Positions 17,168 through 26,343 of a DNA stretch of 64,000 nt are shown here, piece by piece. A program made the position numbers and the translations under genes. The stretch comes from Gilliamella sp. Pra-s52. Lineage in GTDB: Bacteria > Pseudomonadota > Gammaproteobacteria > Enterobacterales > Orbaceae. Location: assembly GCF_009795805.1 (NCBI RefSeq), contig NZ_WTEY01000002.1:62001-126000 (forward strand), in the 5' to 3' direction. A model generated the notes under the pieces. That model was not told the DNA's origin. It made no database searches and saw only the letters and a program-made list of their open reading frames with translations. The number at the start of each line of letters is the position of its first letter. Positions within the stretch are counted from its first letter, which is position 1.

Positions 17168-17416
17168 CGCCTATTGCACAAAAAATGAGTGTACTGTTTC
17201 GCAATTATGTTTAGCTTGATTACTAAGTAAACCTAAGCAAATTATCCCTATACCAGGGACAAAAAATTGAACCATTTACTTGAAAACATTGAAGCTTCCA
17301 ATGTTAATTTAAGTCATGAGGGCTATGATCTTATAGAACAAAATATAGCTGCGTTTATTATTTATGGAGAACGTTATCCGAAGGAAGACATGAATACATA
17401 TTGTCTTGATGAATAA
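17168..17416 (+). pseudogene. Aldo/keto reductase C-terminal fragment
   Basis: The translated DNA shows CTVSQLCLA-stop-LLSKPKQIIPIPGTK and then, after a one-base shift in an A tract (17261-17266), LNHLLENIEASNVNLS and GERYPKEDMNTY. This is the C-terminal third of an AKR (usual form: QLALAWLL, IPIPGTK, GERYPE). The in-frame TGA replaces the conserved Trp codon. Reaction in the original pathway could have been reduction of the butenolide or ketone intermediate, but that is inference. Confidence 0.75.
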
Positions 17417-17456
17417 ACAATTTTAAAAATAACATTTATAATTATAGGTGAATTAT

Positions 17457-18644
17457 ATGGAAATAAAAAGTAATACTTTCCCAACATTTAATCTTCTTCT
17501 GTTATCTACAGCATTATTTATTTCAATAATGACAGAAGCACTACCAGCAGGCTTTTTATTGCTAATAAGCAAGGATTTAGGTGTTACCGAGTCACAAGCT
17601 GGTCAATTAGTTACTCTTTATGCATTAGGGTCTTTGATATCCGCTATACCATTAACAATTGTAACACAAGGTTGGAATAGGCGAAAATTGTTAATAACGA
17701 TAATGCTAGGTTTTACAATCACCAATTTTATGACAGCTTATTTAGCATCTTTTATTTTAATATTAGTATCTAGATTTTTGGCCGGTGTTTTTGCTGGTCT
17801 TCTGTGGGCGATGGTGGCTGGCTATGCAATAAGAATGGTTAGTGATGAAAAAAAAGGAAGAGCAATAACTGTTGTTATGCTAGGAGTTCCTATAGCCTTA
17901 TCAATTGGTATTCCATTGGGTACTTTTATTGGTAAACTGATTGGTTGGAGATTAACTTTTCAGTTAATTACAATAATATCTTTGGTCTTAGTATTTTTTA
18001 TCTGGTTAAAACTACCTAACTTACCTGCGCTGAAAACTGAGAAAAAGAATCCAATTTTTTCTGTATTAGCTATTCCCTACGTAAAATCTGTCTTAATAAT
18101 CAACTTTGTTTTTGCTTTTGGACATAATATTTTTTATACCTATATATCACCATATTTGCAACTTTCTGGTAATGAAAACAATGTAGATATTATTTTGTTA
18201 ATTTTTGGTATTTCTTCAATTATAAGTATTACTATTGTTGGTATTTTTATTGATAAATATTTACGCCAATTAATTATTTCATCTTTATGTTTGTTTGCTA
18301 TATCAGGAATATTGTTTTATGTGTTTGACAGTGCATATTCATTAATTCTCATCTCAATTATTCTTTGGGGATTAGCTTTTGGTGGTGGAGCGACTTTATT
18401 TCAAACAGCATCAGCAAAAATCACAGGAAATTCTGCTGATATAGCACAATCATTACTGGTTTCGCTTTGGAATCTAGCAATCGCGGGAGGTGGTTTCTTT
18501 GGTGGTGTATTACTAAATATCTCAAATGCTAGGGTGTTGCCTATTGTGATGTTCGTTTTATTAACATTAGCGCTTTTAATAGTTTTAGCTTCCGGTAAGA
18601 ATGGCGTTGGATACTCAAAAGGAGATGATAGTGTTTCTAATTGA
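17457..18644 (+). CDS. MFS (DHA1-type) efflux transporter
   Basis: A twelve-helix, ~395-residue transporter of the arabinose-efflux/SotB-like DHA1 group. Visible are the first-helix TEALPAG motif, motif A variant ([10 protein letters not shown]) and motif C-like [17 protein letters not shown]. The start is set at ATG 17457 (MEIKSNTF), with AGGTG 6 nt upstream; an in-frame GTG at 17448 is less likely. Its 3' end overlaps the YcdX-like gene by 20 nt. In this context it probably exported the product of the AfsA locus. No inactivating change is seen. Confidence 0.88.
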   Translation: MEIKSNTFPTFNLLLLSTALFISIMTEALPAGFLLLISKDLGVTESQAGQLVTLYALGSLISAIPLTIVTQGWNRRKLLITIMLGFTITNFMTAYLASFILILVSRFLAGVFAGLLWAMVAGYAIRMVSDEKKGRAITVVMLGVPIALSIGIPLGTFIGKLIGWRLTFQLITIISLVLVFFIWLKLPNLPALKTEKKNPIFSVLAIPYVKSVLIINFVFAFGHNIFYTYISPYLQLSGNENNVDIILLIFGISSIISITIVGIFIDKYLRQLIISSLCLFAISGILFYVFDSAYSLILISIILWGLAFGGGATLFQTASAKITGNSADIAQSLLVSLWNLAIAGGGFFGGVLLNISNARVLPIVMFVLLTLALLIVLASGKNGVGYSKGDDSVSN

Positions 18645-19344
18645 TTTGCATGTACATACAATGTCAAGTGCTCATGCATATAGTTACGTATATGAAAATA
18701 TAATGATTGCTAAGCAAAAAAAACTTAAACTTATTGCTATAACCGATCATGGACCTAAACTTGATGACTCACCTCATAGATGACATTTTTTAAATATGAA
18801 CTCAATACCTAACGAGGTAGATAATGTCATAGTTCTCAAAGGTATTGAGGCTAACATTTTAGATATCGATGGGAACATCGATTGTGATGGCGAGATGTTT
18901 CAGAATTTAGATTTTGTTATGGCTGGTTTCCATTATCCATTAATTGAAAGTACAGATATTTATAAAAATACCCAAGCAATGCTGAATGTAATTAAAAATC
19001 CAATTGTTAGTATTATTAGCCATCCTGACAATCCTAAATACCCTGTTGATTTTGATGAAGTTGCCAGAGCTGCTTATGAAAATAACGTTGCACTTGAATT
19101 TAATTCGGGGTCTGTATTGGCTCGGCCAGGTAGTGATATAAAATGTATTGATATGCTAAAAGCTGTAGAAAAATTCAGCGGTTATATATCCTTGGGATCT
19201 GACGCTCATTTTTGTTCTAGGGTTGGGGATCTAGATTATTGTGAGTCAATAATTAGAAAAATGAATTTTAATAAGGAAATGGTTTTAAATAATAGTGTAA
19301 ATAAAGTAGTCAATTTTTTTAAGTATAAAAAAATTAAAAATTAG
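18625..19344 (+). pseudogene. YcdX-type PHP-domain phosphatase with a nonsense codon
   Basis: The frame reads [29 protein letters not shown], then TGA at 18781-18783, then HFLNMNSIPNEVDNVIVLKG, GIEANI, AGFHYP, IISHPDNPKYP and LGSDAH. E. coli YcdX has a Trp at the stop position (PHHWHF), so a single TGG to TGA change explains the break. All metal-binding His/Asp/Glu motifs of the trinuclear PHP site are present on either side. AAAGGAG stands before ATG 18625. A phosphatase is required late in butyrolactone synthesis, which may be why it sits here. Reinitiation at 18796 could make the 182-residue remainder. Confidence 0.85.
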
Positions 19345-19467
19345 TAGTATTTTCTATTCTTATTAAGAAATATTAGACTGAAAAAATAAATAATGAAGTG
19401 ATAAGGCATTGGTTGTGTCCTAGTTAAATATTTAAGATTCAATTTAGTCTAGTTCAAAATGAAACAA

Positions 19468-20349
19468 TTAGTCATTGTTTCCATTTTTTATCTCATTGAT
19501 TAAAGTAAGAGCCTGTGTACTGGCTTTTACTTCATTCCAACACATTCCTATTTTCCACTTAGTTCCTCGCCCAGTAAGACGTTCATACTTAATTTGTGTT
19601 TTAATATTCTGGACTAAGCTATTGGCTAATATAGCTATATTGGAATGTAGTTCCGTCATAGATATAGTACTGTAAATATTATTTGTATAGTGTATATTCG
19701 AAGAATGTAGTGAATTTGCAGAAAGAAATTTTGAAATTTTTTGAAATAAATCAGAATGTAACTTATTGTTAGGTAAACAAAGAGTATTTTTATCTAAAAT
19801 TGGAATTAAGTCAGCAAGCTGGTTGAGTTGGAAATTATTCTCTTTGTTCGAGATAATTAATAAATGGTCTGTCCCCATCTCTTCAAACATTAATTGTTTA
19901 TTACTTGGTTTTTCCATAAAAGCCACATCTAATTTACCTGATATTAATCCTTTTTCTAGCTCTCCTGAGTTTAAATCATATATTTTGATTCTAACCATTG
20001 GATGATGCTCAGTATATTTGTTTAGGAGTTTAGGTAATATGTTTATAAATGAGAATGTATGGCCAACATTCAAAATGCCTGTTCTGCCTGTCTTTATTTT
20101 TTTCGCGACACACAGAAATTTATCTAGTTCATTAGTTAAATTAATTGCATAATTATATATTATCTTTCCTTCATCGGTTAAATAACAACCTTGATTATCT
20201 CTAAGAAACAAGAGAAAACCTAATCTTTCTTCAAGAAGCTGAATTTGCTTCGTAAGTGTAGGTTGCGTGATATTTAATTTATCGGCTGCGTCTCGAAAAC
20301 TAGTACTAGTAGCCAATACAATAAATGATTTGATTTTTTTTACATACAT
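19468..20349 (-). CDS. LysR-family transcriptional regulator
   Basis: A 293-residue LysR protein with N-terminal helix-turn-helix (SFRDAADKLNITQPTLTKQIQ, residues 17-37) and an effector-binding domain. Convergent with the transporter/phosphatase genes and downstream of the phosphopantetheinyl-transferase fragment on the same strand. Length and motifs are complete. It may regulate the AfsA-containing locus in response to the product or a precursor; no clear operator was recognised because both flanks have been rearranged. Confidence 0.88.
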   Translation of the reverse strand: MYVKKIKSFIVLATSTSFRDAADKLNITQPTLTKQIQLLEERLGFLLFLRDNQGCYLTDEGKIIYNYAINLTNELDKFLCVAKKIKTGRTGILNVGHTFSFINILPKLLNKYTEHHPMVRIKIYDLNSGELEKGLISGKLDVAFMEKPSNKQLMFEEMGTDHLLIISNKENNFQLNQLADLIPILDKNTLCLPNNKLHSDLFQKISKFLSANSLHSSNIHYTNNIYSTISMTELHSNIAILANSLVQNIKTQIKYERLTGRGTKWKIGMCWNEVKASTQALTLINEIKNGNND

Positions 20350-20388
20350 TAAGAAATCCTCTAATTTTACATTGTGTTATTTTATATC

Positions 20389-20686
20389 TCATTTCTTAGA
20401 TTTTTCTGATCTAATGATTACGCCTGTTCTAACAAATGGAGGACAAAACAAATAATTAACTTTAATTAAAGATGGAAGTTTATATTTTTTTACTAATTCA
20501 GGATCAATTTTAAATAAAAGAATATTATATACATTATCGAGATCTGTTAATGCCGAAGATTTAAGGTGAATATTGCCATTAGTTTGATTAAATACGGCTT
20601 TAAATATGCTTTCTTTTGCTGAAAATATTAATGTTGTAGATTGACATTCTGAAATGTTCCTTTTGTTTAAGTATCCAGCTTTCTTG
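20389..20686 (-). pseudogene. 4'-phosphopantetheinyl transferase fragment (C-terminal half)
   Basis: Continuous codons from the IS edge at 20686 to TGA at 20389 encode about 98 residues including TTLIFSAKESIFKAVF, the W/FSxKEx3-K signature of Sfp/EntD-type PPTases in which the Glu binds magnesium. The N-terminal half is missing; the IS3-family element starts immediately upstream. The enzyme would have activated the neighbouring ACP by adding phosphopantetheine to the GGDS Ser. Transcribed towards the LysR gene, 40 nt away. Confidence 0.78.
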
Positions 20687-20716
20687 TGTAACAGTCAACA
20701 AAACTTGGAGACAATC

Positions 20717-21555
20717 TTAGGCAGTTTTTAGTAAATTGTATTCAAATTCTGCAGGTGAAATAAATTCCCGTTTATAATGTCTTCTTTTTTGATTATAAAT
20801 AGGTTCGATATAATCAATAATATCAGCTATTGCTTGCTCTCTGGTTACATAATCTCGATAGTTGCTCCTTTCTGATTTTAATGATCTAAAAAATCGCTCA
20901 GTCACGGCATTGTCTAAGCAATTTCCTGCTCGGCTCATGCTAAAGGTAATTTGATAAGATGCTAATATCCGTTGGGACTGTTCACTGCGATATTGAATTT
21001 CCTGATCGCAATGAAATAAAGTTGGGCTTTCTCCTTTACGCCGCTGTATTGCCATATTTAATGCTTTAACCGTAAGGTTACTATTAGGCTTGTCAGAAAA
21101 AGCCCATCCAATAATACGCCGAGAGCATAAATCCATGACAACAGCCAGATAAAACCAGCCTTGCCTTGTTCGAATATAGGTAATATCATCAGTCCAATAT
21201 CGATTAATTGTCGCAGGATTAAATTGTCGATTTAAATGGTTTGGTGCAAGTGTCGACGATTTACCACCGCTAGGATAGACATGTTGTTTCGGTCTTTTTG
21301 CAACGAGACCTAATGTCTTTATTAAGCGTCTGGCCTTATCTAAACCAAGCTTAAACCCTTTTTTAATCAGTTCAACGAGCATTCTTCTTTTTCCAATATG
21401 CCATCCATTTCGTTATGAATTGATTTCATGGCTATTTCAAGCCTAGTATTAATCAATTTAAATGCACGATGTTGAGTTCGATAATAAAAAGTACTGGGTG
21501 ACACTAATAAACATCGGCAGATTTGAGATAGTTTATTTCCTGCCTTCTTCAACAT
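20717..21555 (-). pseudogene. IS3-family transposase OrfB, frameshifted
   Basis: The two pieces 21367-21555 and 20717-21382 together encode an OrfB with HTH_21 start and integrase core. DDE residues are in WTDDITYI, FHCDQ and NCLDNAVTERFFRSLKSE. A single missing T in ATATTGG (near 21393-21398) shifts the frame: DGIF-GKRRM would be restored by one extra T. The element is therefore probably unable to transpose unless complemented by another copy. Confidence 0.85.
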
Positions 21556-21560
21556 TAACG

Positions 21561-21860
21561 CTATTTGTTGCCGCTTGTCATTTCCATTGCGAAGAAGGCT
21601 GAAGCTTTTTTTAATAATTGATTATCACTTTGCAGCTGTTTAACTTGTTTCTCTAAAGCTTGTATTCGTTTTTGCTCAGGTGTCAGCGCACTACTTTTAG
21701 GCGTAATACCTTGTCGTTCTTTTCTATATTGCGTTACCCAACGCTGGATTGATGAAATACTAACATTCATTGTTTTTGCGGCATCTTTATGTGCATAACC
21801 ATAATTCAGAACTAATTCTGCACACTCTCGTTTAAATTCACTACTTAGTTGTCTTGTCAT
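21561..21860 (-). CDS. IS3-family transposase OrfA
   Basis: A 99-residue OrfA with an N-terminal helix-turn-helix (SSEFKRECAELVLNYGY, SSIQRWVTQYRKERQG) and a C-terminal leucine-zipper-like coil (IQALEKQVKQLQSDNQLLKK). An A7-G run in the LLKKAS codons is the usual slippery site for the -1 frameshift that fuses OrfA to OrfB in this family. Confidence 0.9.
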   Translation of the reverse strand: MTRQLSSEFKRECAELVLNYGYAHKDAAKTMNVSISSIQRWVTQYRKERQGITPKSSALTPEQKRIQALEKQVKQLQSDNQLLKKASAFFAMEMTSGNK

Positions 21861-21945
21861 CAGATAATCTCCTTTGTTGAGGATTTATCATACCCGCTAA
21901 GAATGTCTACAAGAAAAGTATACCGTTACATATCACAATCACACA

Positions 21946-22000
21946 TTTTTTGGACTAATCCCAAAAAACTCATTCCGTTTTTGGACGGATTTTTGGACTA
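21946..22000. repeat. TTTTTGGAC iterons next to tRNA-Gly
   Basis: Three copies of TTTTTGGAC (21947, 21978, 21990, same orientation), the last two spaced 12 bp apart. The same 12-bp-spaced pair opens both copies of the ~150-bp repeat at 13444 and 15312. Spacing near one helical turn and location between the island and the tRNA suggest integrase arm-type sites. Confidence 0.6.
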
Positions 22001-22115
22001 AATTATTTTGGATGACTCAGGATTATTCGGTTCCATACTGGAAAGTAAAACCGTTATATATCACTTGCAAACGCTAAAATTTGCGAACTTTAATGAAGTA
22101 TACTGGATATTATAT

Positions 22116-22191
<76 letters not shown>

Positions 22192-22263
22192 TTATTGAGG
22201 TGCTTCAAAAGAAGTGGTGAGCATTATACAAAAATTTTTGTATCTAGCAACCACTTTTTATTA

Positions 22264-22521
22264 TTATTTTTTATCTTTCCAACTAAGTGATTCAAAAACG
22301 CCAAATAAGAACAGGCGCAATACTTTGAACTTGTCTTGTTGTTTTTCCTGTTTGGTCATGGTTGAGTTTAACATCCATGCTTGTAAGCCATGAGTAACCG
22401 CAAAAGCGATTAAGCCGATAATAGCAACCACATTCGCCGGTTTTGGGTAAGGGTGGATTAAGTTAAATAATAAAAATAGCCACATTAATGAGTATAAAGT
22501 TTTGCCAATAAAGATGAACAT
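22264..22521 (-). CDS. yhhL: DUF1145 membrane protein YhhL
   Basis: An 85-residue protein with two or three hydrophobic helices and the family motif NLIHPYPKPANVV. It immediately follows rsmD, with start and stop sharing one base, exactly as rsmD-yhhL in enterobacteria. Function is unknown. Confidence 0.88.
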   Translation of the reverse strand: MFIFIGKTLYSLMWLFLLFNLIHPYPKPANVVAIIGLIAFAVTHGLQAWMLNSTMTKQEKQQDKFKVLRLFLFGVFESLSWKDKK

Positions 22522-23084
22522 TAATTATCTTCCCGTATAAAAAGGTAGCTGTGAACTTGGCCAGCGGTTTTTTCGCGATGTAAGCGCCAGTGAATGGGGA
22601 TATAAGTTGTTAGGTCGTGCCCTATTTCTGTTTCAATATAGACATAAGCCGATGGTTTGAGCCAATTATTTTGCTCAAGTTGGCTAACTGTTTTGGCAAC
22701 CAATGATTGGTGAAACGGCGGATCAATAAAGACCACATCAAACTGTTTTGATGCTGGTTTGTTTAGCCACTTTAGAGTATCAGTATGATAAATATCAATA
22801 GCATCGCTAGCAATCAGTTGTTTGTTTTTGTTGAGTAGCATGGCAACTTGTTTGTCTTTTTCAAGCAGGGTAACGCTTTTTGCACCTCTTGATGCGGCTT
22901 CAAAGCCAAGTGATCCGCTACCTGAAAAACAATCCAAACAATAGCTACCTTGGATAACTGGCATTAACCAGTTATATAGGGTTTCTTTAATGCGATCAGT
23001 TGTTGGGCGTAGTCCTTGCTTGTCAAGCACCGCTAATTTTCGCCCACGCCACTTTCCGCCAATAATTCTTATTGAACCATTCAT
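22521..23084 (-). CDS. rsmD: 16S rRNA m2G966 methyltransferase RsmD
   Basis: A 187-residue SAM-dependent methyltransferase. Start motif IRIIGGKWRGRKL, RPTTDRIKETLYNWL, SAM-binding DCFSGSGSLGFEAASRGA (residues 49-66) and the catalytic VFIDPPF (NPPF-type motif). It methylates N2 of G966 of 16S rRNA in the small subunit. Followed without gap by yhhL; 13 nt downstream of mrcA, so cotranscription is possible. Confidence 0.95.
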   Translation of the reverse strand: MNGSIRIIGGKWRGRKLAVLDKQGLRPTTDRIKETLYNWLMPVIQGSYCLDCFSGSGSLGFEAASRGAKSVTLLEKDKQVAMLLNKNKQLIASDAIDIYHTDTLKWLNKPASKQFDVVFIDPPFHQSLVAKTVSQLEQNNWLKPSAYVYIETEIGHDLTTYIPIHWRLHREKTAGQVHSYLFIREDN

Positions 23085-23097
23085 GTTAAGTCCTTTA

Positions 23098-25641
23098 TCA
23101 GAATAGTTCTGATGTGTTGCCCTCTGAATCTGTTACTTTTGTACCCACTTCTTTTGTCGCATAACCTGTTGGTTCAGTACCTTTGATAAAATATTCTGAC
23201 ATGGTTTTAGAGCCAGAACTAGGTAATAATCCTGTTTTTTGGTCAATAGTGACCGAAATCACATTGTCAGGTTTTACATCTTGTTTTACAGGAACATCTT
23301 TTAGAGCAACTTTCATATAATCAACCCATATAGGATTTGCTGTTACAGCGCCTGCTTCGGCTCGGAATGTTCGACCTAAATCACGACGGTGATCGTCAAA
23401 TCCCATCCATACAGTGGTCACAATATTGCCACCAAAGCCCGAAAACCAAACATCTTTAGATGAGTTGGTTGTTCCTGTTTTACCACCAACGTCTTTACGA
23501 CCGAGCGCTTTTACTCGCCATGCAGTACCTTGCCAATCTGAACCACCAAATACAATAGAGCGAAGGCCATCTTTCATAATAAATGCAATGCCACTATTTA
23601 GTGTATGTGGAGCATATTTTGGTGTGCCGTCTGTATTATTGTCATTTGGGTTGATATTAGGCAATACTAAATCGTCATCAGCCTTAAGGTTAGCTTGTTC
23701 TGGCTCTTCGTTATCCGATTGGTTAGCTTCGTTTTCGACATTATCTAACGATACCACTGGTTTGATATCCTCGGGGACAACATCGTCATTACAACTTGGA
23801 CACGCAATCATTGGTTGATGTTGATAAATCATACCTGTGCCATTACTGTATTCTATCTTCTCAATCAAATATGGTGTAATTAAGTAACCACCATTAGCAA
23901 TAACCGAATACGCTCTTGCTACTTGTAACGGGGTAAACGATGCCGAACCTAATGCTAATGATTCATTATGCGAGATGTTTTCTTTAGGGAAGCCAAAACG
24001 CTCTAAATAATTTGCCGCATAATCTATACCAACAGCACGTAAGGCTCTTACCATCATGACGTTTTTAGACATTCCTAAACCAATTCTTAATCTTAATGGT
24101 CCAGCATAAGTTGGTGGTGAGTTTTTAGGACGCCAAGTAGCACTACCCGTTGAACGAACAATAGGTGCATCATTAAGAAGTGTCGCCATTGTTAGCCCTT
24201 GCTCTAAAGTTGAAGCATAAATAAATGGTTTAATGTTAGAACCTAATTGCCTTAGTGCTTGTGTGGCTCGATTAAATTTGCTTAAGTTAAAATCATAACC
24301 ACCCACTATCGCTTTGATTGCACCATTATCTGAATCAAGTGACACCAGCGCAGAATTAACTGCAGGGATTTGTGCTAGCTCCCAGTCTTCAGCCGATTTT
24401 TTAACCCAAATAAGTTGTCCTGCTTTGAGCGTATCAGATACTTTTTTCGGAAATGCACCTTGTCTTGTATCGCTAATAAATGGGCGTGCCCATTTCATGT
24501 TTTGGTATGTAATGGTTATATTACTTTTATCAGATAGTATCGCTGTTGCTTCTTTATCTGATGATGTCATGACAACCGCAGGACACATGCCACTATAGCA
24601 TATGTATTTGTTAAGCGCTTGTTGAATTTTATCTGTTTCCCATGCAGTTTCGTTAGGTTGCCATAGAACTTTTTCAGCACCACGATAGCCATGTCTGATG
24701 TCGTAATCAATAATATGTTTTTTTACTGTTTCTGTTGCTGCTATTTGATCGGTTCTTGAAATAGTTGTATAGACTTTATAGCCATCTGTGTAGGCGTTTT
24801 CACCAAATTTATCATACATAAATTGACGCGCCATTTCAGCAACATAAGGGGCAGAAAATTCAATTTGTGGCGAGTGATAACTTACGTTAATTGGTTTTTT
24901 GATAGCTTCGTCGTATTGCGCTTGGGTGATATAAGATTGATCTAACATACGTCCTAATACCCAATTACGTCTAATTAATGCACGATCTGGATGAGAAATG
25001 GGATTATATGCCGATGGTGCATTAGGTAAGCCTGCCAATAAAGCCGCTTCATCAATTGTTAATTGATCGGGTGTTTTACCAAAGAAGGTGTAAGATGCTG
25101 CCGCAACGCCGTATGCTCTTGAACCAAAATTGATCATGTTAAGATATAGTGCCATGATCTCTTCTTTTGATAGTTCTTTTTCCATACGAATCGCAAGGAT
25201 TATCTCTTTTGCTTTCCGTGCAATGCTTTTTTCAGGTGTTAGGAAGAAGTTTTTAGCAACTTGCTGAGTGATAGTACTACCACCTTGGGAGAACCCTTTT
25301 TGCTTTAAGCCAATATACATGGCTCGAACAATACCAATCGGGTCAATACCAAAATGTTCGTAAAAGCGTGAGTCTTCTGTTGCGATAACGGCATTAACGA
25401 CTATTGGTGGGATCTCGTCATATTTTAACGGCGTTCTGCGTCGTTCACCAAAAATGGCAATTAATTCACCATCTTTGCTTAGCACTTGCATTGGTGTTTG
25501 TAAGCGAACATTTTTTAATGTAGCAACATCAGGAAGCTCTTTTGAATAATGAGCATAACCTGCAATACCAATAACTACAGCACAAAGAAATGCACCAATA
25601 AATAATTTTAGAAGTAATTTCAACACTCTAACTAATATCAC
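23098..25641 (-). CDS. mrcA: Penicillin-binding protein 1A
   Basis: An 847-residue bifunctional class A PBP, close in length to E. coli PBP1A. Membrane anchor at residues 7-30; glycosyltransferase domain with catalytic Glu89 in ATEDSRFYEHFGIDP and GGSTITQQVAKN; an OB-like insert; transpeptidase domain with active-site SNIK (near residue 465), SxN motif and KTGTTN near residue 755. An acidic insert (SDNEEPEQANLKADDD) precedes the KTG region. It polymerises and cross-links peptidoglycan in the periplasm. Divergent from ygfX; the 251-nt spacer shows no decisive promoter to me. Confidence 0.96.
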   Translation of the reverse strand: MILVRVLKLLLKLFIGAFLCAVVIGIAGYAHYSKELPDVATLKNVRLQTPMQVLSKDGELIAIFGERRRTPLKYDEIPPIVVNAVIATEDSRFYEHFGIDPIGIVRAMYIGLKQKGFSQGGSTITQQVAKNFFLTPEKSIARKAKEIILAIRMEKELSKEEIMALYLNMINFGSRAYGVAAASYTFFGKTPDQLTIDEAALLAGLPNAPSAYNPISHPDRALIRRNWVLGRMLDQSYITQAQYDEAIKKPINVSYHSPQIEFSAPYVAEMARQFMYDKFGENAYTDGYKVYTTISRTDQIAATETVKKHIIDYDIRHGYRGAEKVLWQPNETAWETDKIQQALNKYICYSGMCPAVVMTSSDKEATAILSDKSNITITYQNMKWARPFISDTRQGAFPKKVSDTLKAGQLIWVKKSAEDWELAQIPAVNSALVSLDSDNGAIKAIVGGYDFNLSKFNRATQALRQLGSNIKPFIYASTLEQGLTMATLLNDAPIVRSTGSATWRPKNSPPTYAGPLRLRIGLGMSKNVMMVRALRAVGIDYAANYLERFGFPKENISHNESLALGSASFTPLQVARAYSVIANGGYLITPYLIEKIEYSNGTGMIYQHQPMIACPSCNDDVVPEDIKPVVSLDNVENEANQSDNEEPEQANLKADDDLVLPNINPNDNNTDGTPKYAPHTLNSGIAFIMKDGLRSIVFGGSDWQGTAWRVKALGRKDVGGKTGTTNSSKDVWFSGFGGNIVTTVWMGFDDHRRDLGRTFRAEAGAVTANPIWVDYMKVALKDVPVKQDVKPDNVISVTIDQKTGLLPSSGSKTMSEYFIKGTEPTGYATKEVGTKVTDSEGNTSELF

Positions 25642-25892
25642 AAATCTTTCCTATTTAGATTTTTTTAAGGCAAAAATAATGGCATCAGAATTTTCTGCGC
25701 CAATGTTCGTAACCTATCTTTAGGTAAGGATCTTCATTTTAGCATTTCAAAAAATGCAAATATTCGATCGTTCATTGATTAAATCACAAAAAATTGTGCG
25801 CATTATCTCCCATATTTAGTTTTATTTTAAGCTATTTTTATCAGAATTTTGAAATAATTCTATTTTTACTTAATTGAGGTTAAACAAGTATT

Positions 25893-26297
25893 ATGTGGAG
25901 CACACAACTTAGCATATCAAAGCAACAATTATGCATTGCAACGCTTTTTTATACAGTGCTAATAACACTTTGTCTAGTTTTGTTTGCTAACACGGCTTTC
26001 AACTGTTGTACTTCTGTTATCATTCCATTATTAATAATAGAATGGTGGCGTTGCCTGCATTATTTGAAAATAATTAAAGGTGAATTTGCACTATTTCATT
26101 ATATTAATCAAATATATTGGCACAAACAACGCTGGCATCTAATGCATAAACCTTTGATATTCCGTTATGTTGTTATTTTAAATTTAAAATCTCGACGAAA
26201 CGGAAAAAACGGTACACTTTGGCTAATGGTTGATAACCTCCAACCGAATGACTGGCGAACATTACGTTTTTACTTAAAACAGATTGAATTCACTTGA
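25893..26297 (+). CDS. ygfX: YgfX (CptA)-family membrane protein
   Basis: A 134-residue protein with two adjacent membrane helices (residues 18-50) and a cytoplasmic domain with IKGEFALF, the W-rich HKQRWHLMHKP stretch and LWLMVDNLQPNDWRTLRFYL, matching the YgfX pattern. In E. coli YgfX is encoded beside SdhE, and has been described as an inhibitor of FtsZ/MreB assembly. Here no sdhE is adjacent; the gene stands alone between mrcA and tusA. Confidence 0.75.
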   Translation: MWSTQLSISKQQLCIATLFYTVLITLCLVLFANTAFNCCTSVIIPLLIIEWWRCLHYLKIIKGEFALFHYINQIYWHKQRWHLMHKPLIFRYVVILNLKSRRNGKNGTLWLMVDNLQPNDWRTLRFYLKQIEFT

Positions 26298-26343
26298 TGC
26301 AACGACATACTTTTCTAAAATTTTTTATTAAGATGACTGTTAA

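Larger units (their letters stand above)
20687..21930 (-). mobile_element. IS3-family insertion sequence, 1244 bp
   Basis: The ends are imperfect inverted repeats: left TGTAACAGTCAAC and right (complement) TGTAACGGTATAC, continuing with shared CTTG and AGACA, 27 bp in total. It carries orfA and a frameshifted orfB. No target-site duplication is visible: TTG precedes the left end and TAT follows the right end. The left neighbour (PPTase) does not continue on the right side, so one flank was lost after insertion, probably by an adjacent deletion. Confidence 0.9.

Noticed and set aside
17018-18783. Several Trp codons appear as TGA in the AfsA region, hinting at DNA from a TGA=Trp organism
   Set aside because: The intact MFS gene in the same stretch uses TGA as its true stop (18642-18644), and the affected genes have other damage such as frameshifts and deletions. 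Ordinary pseudogene decay explains it.
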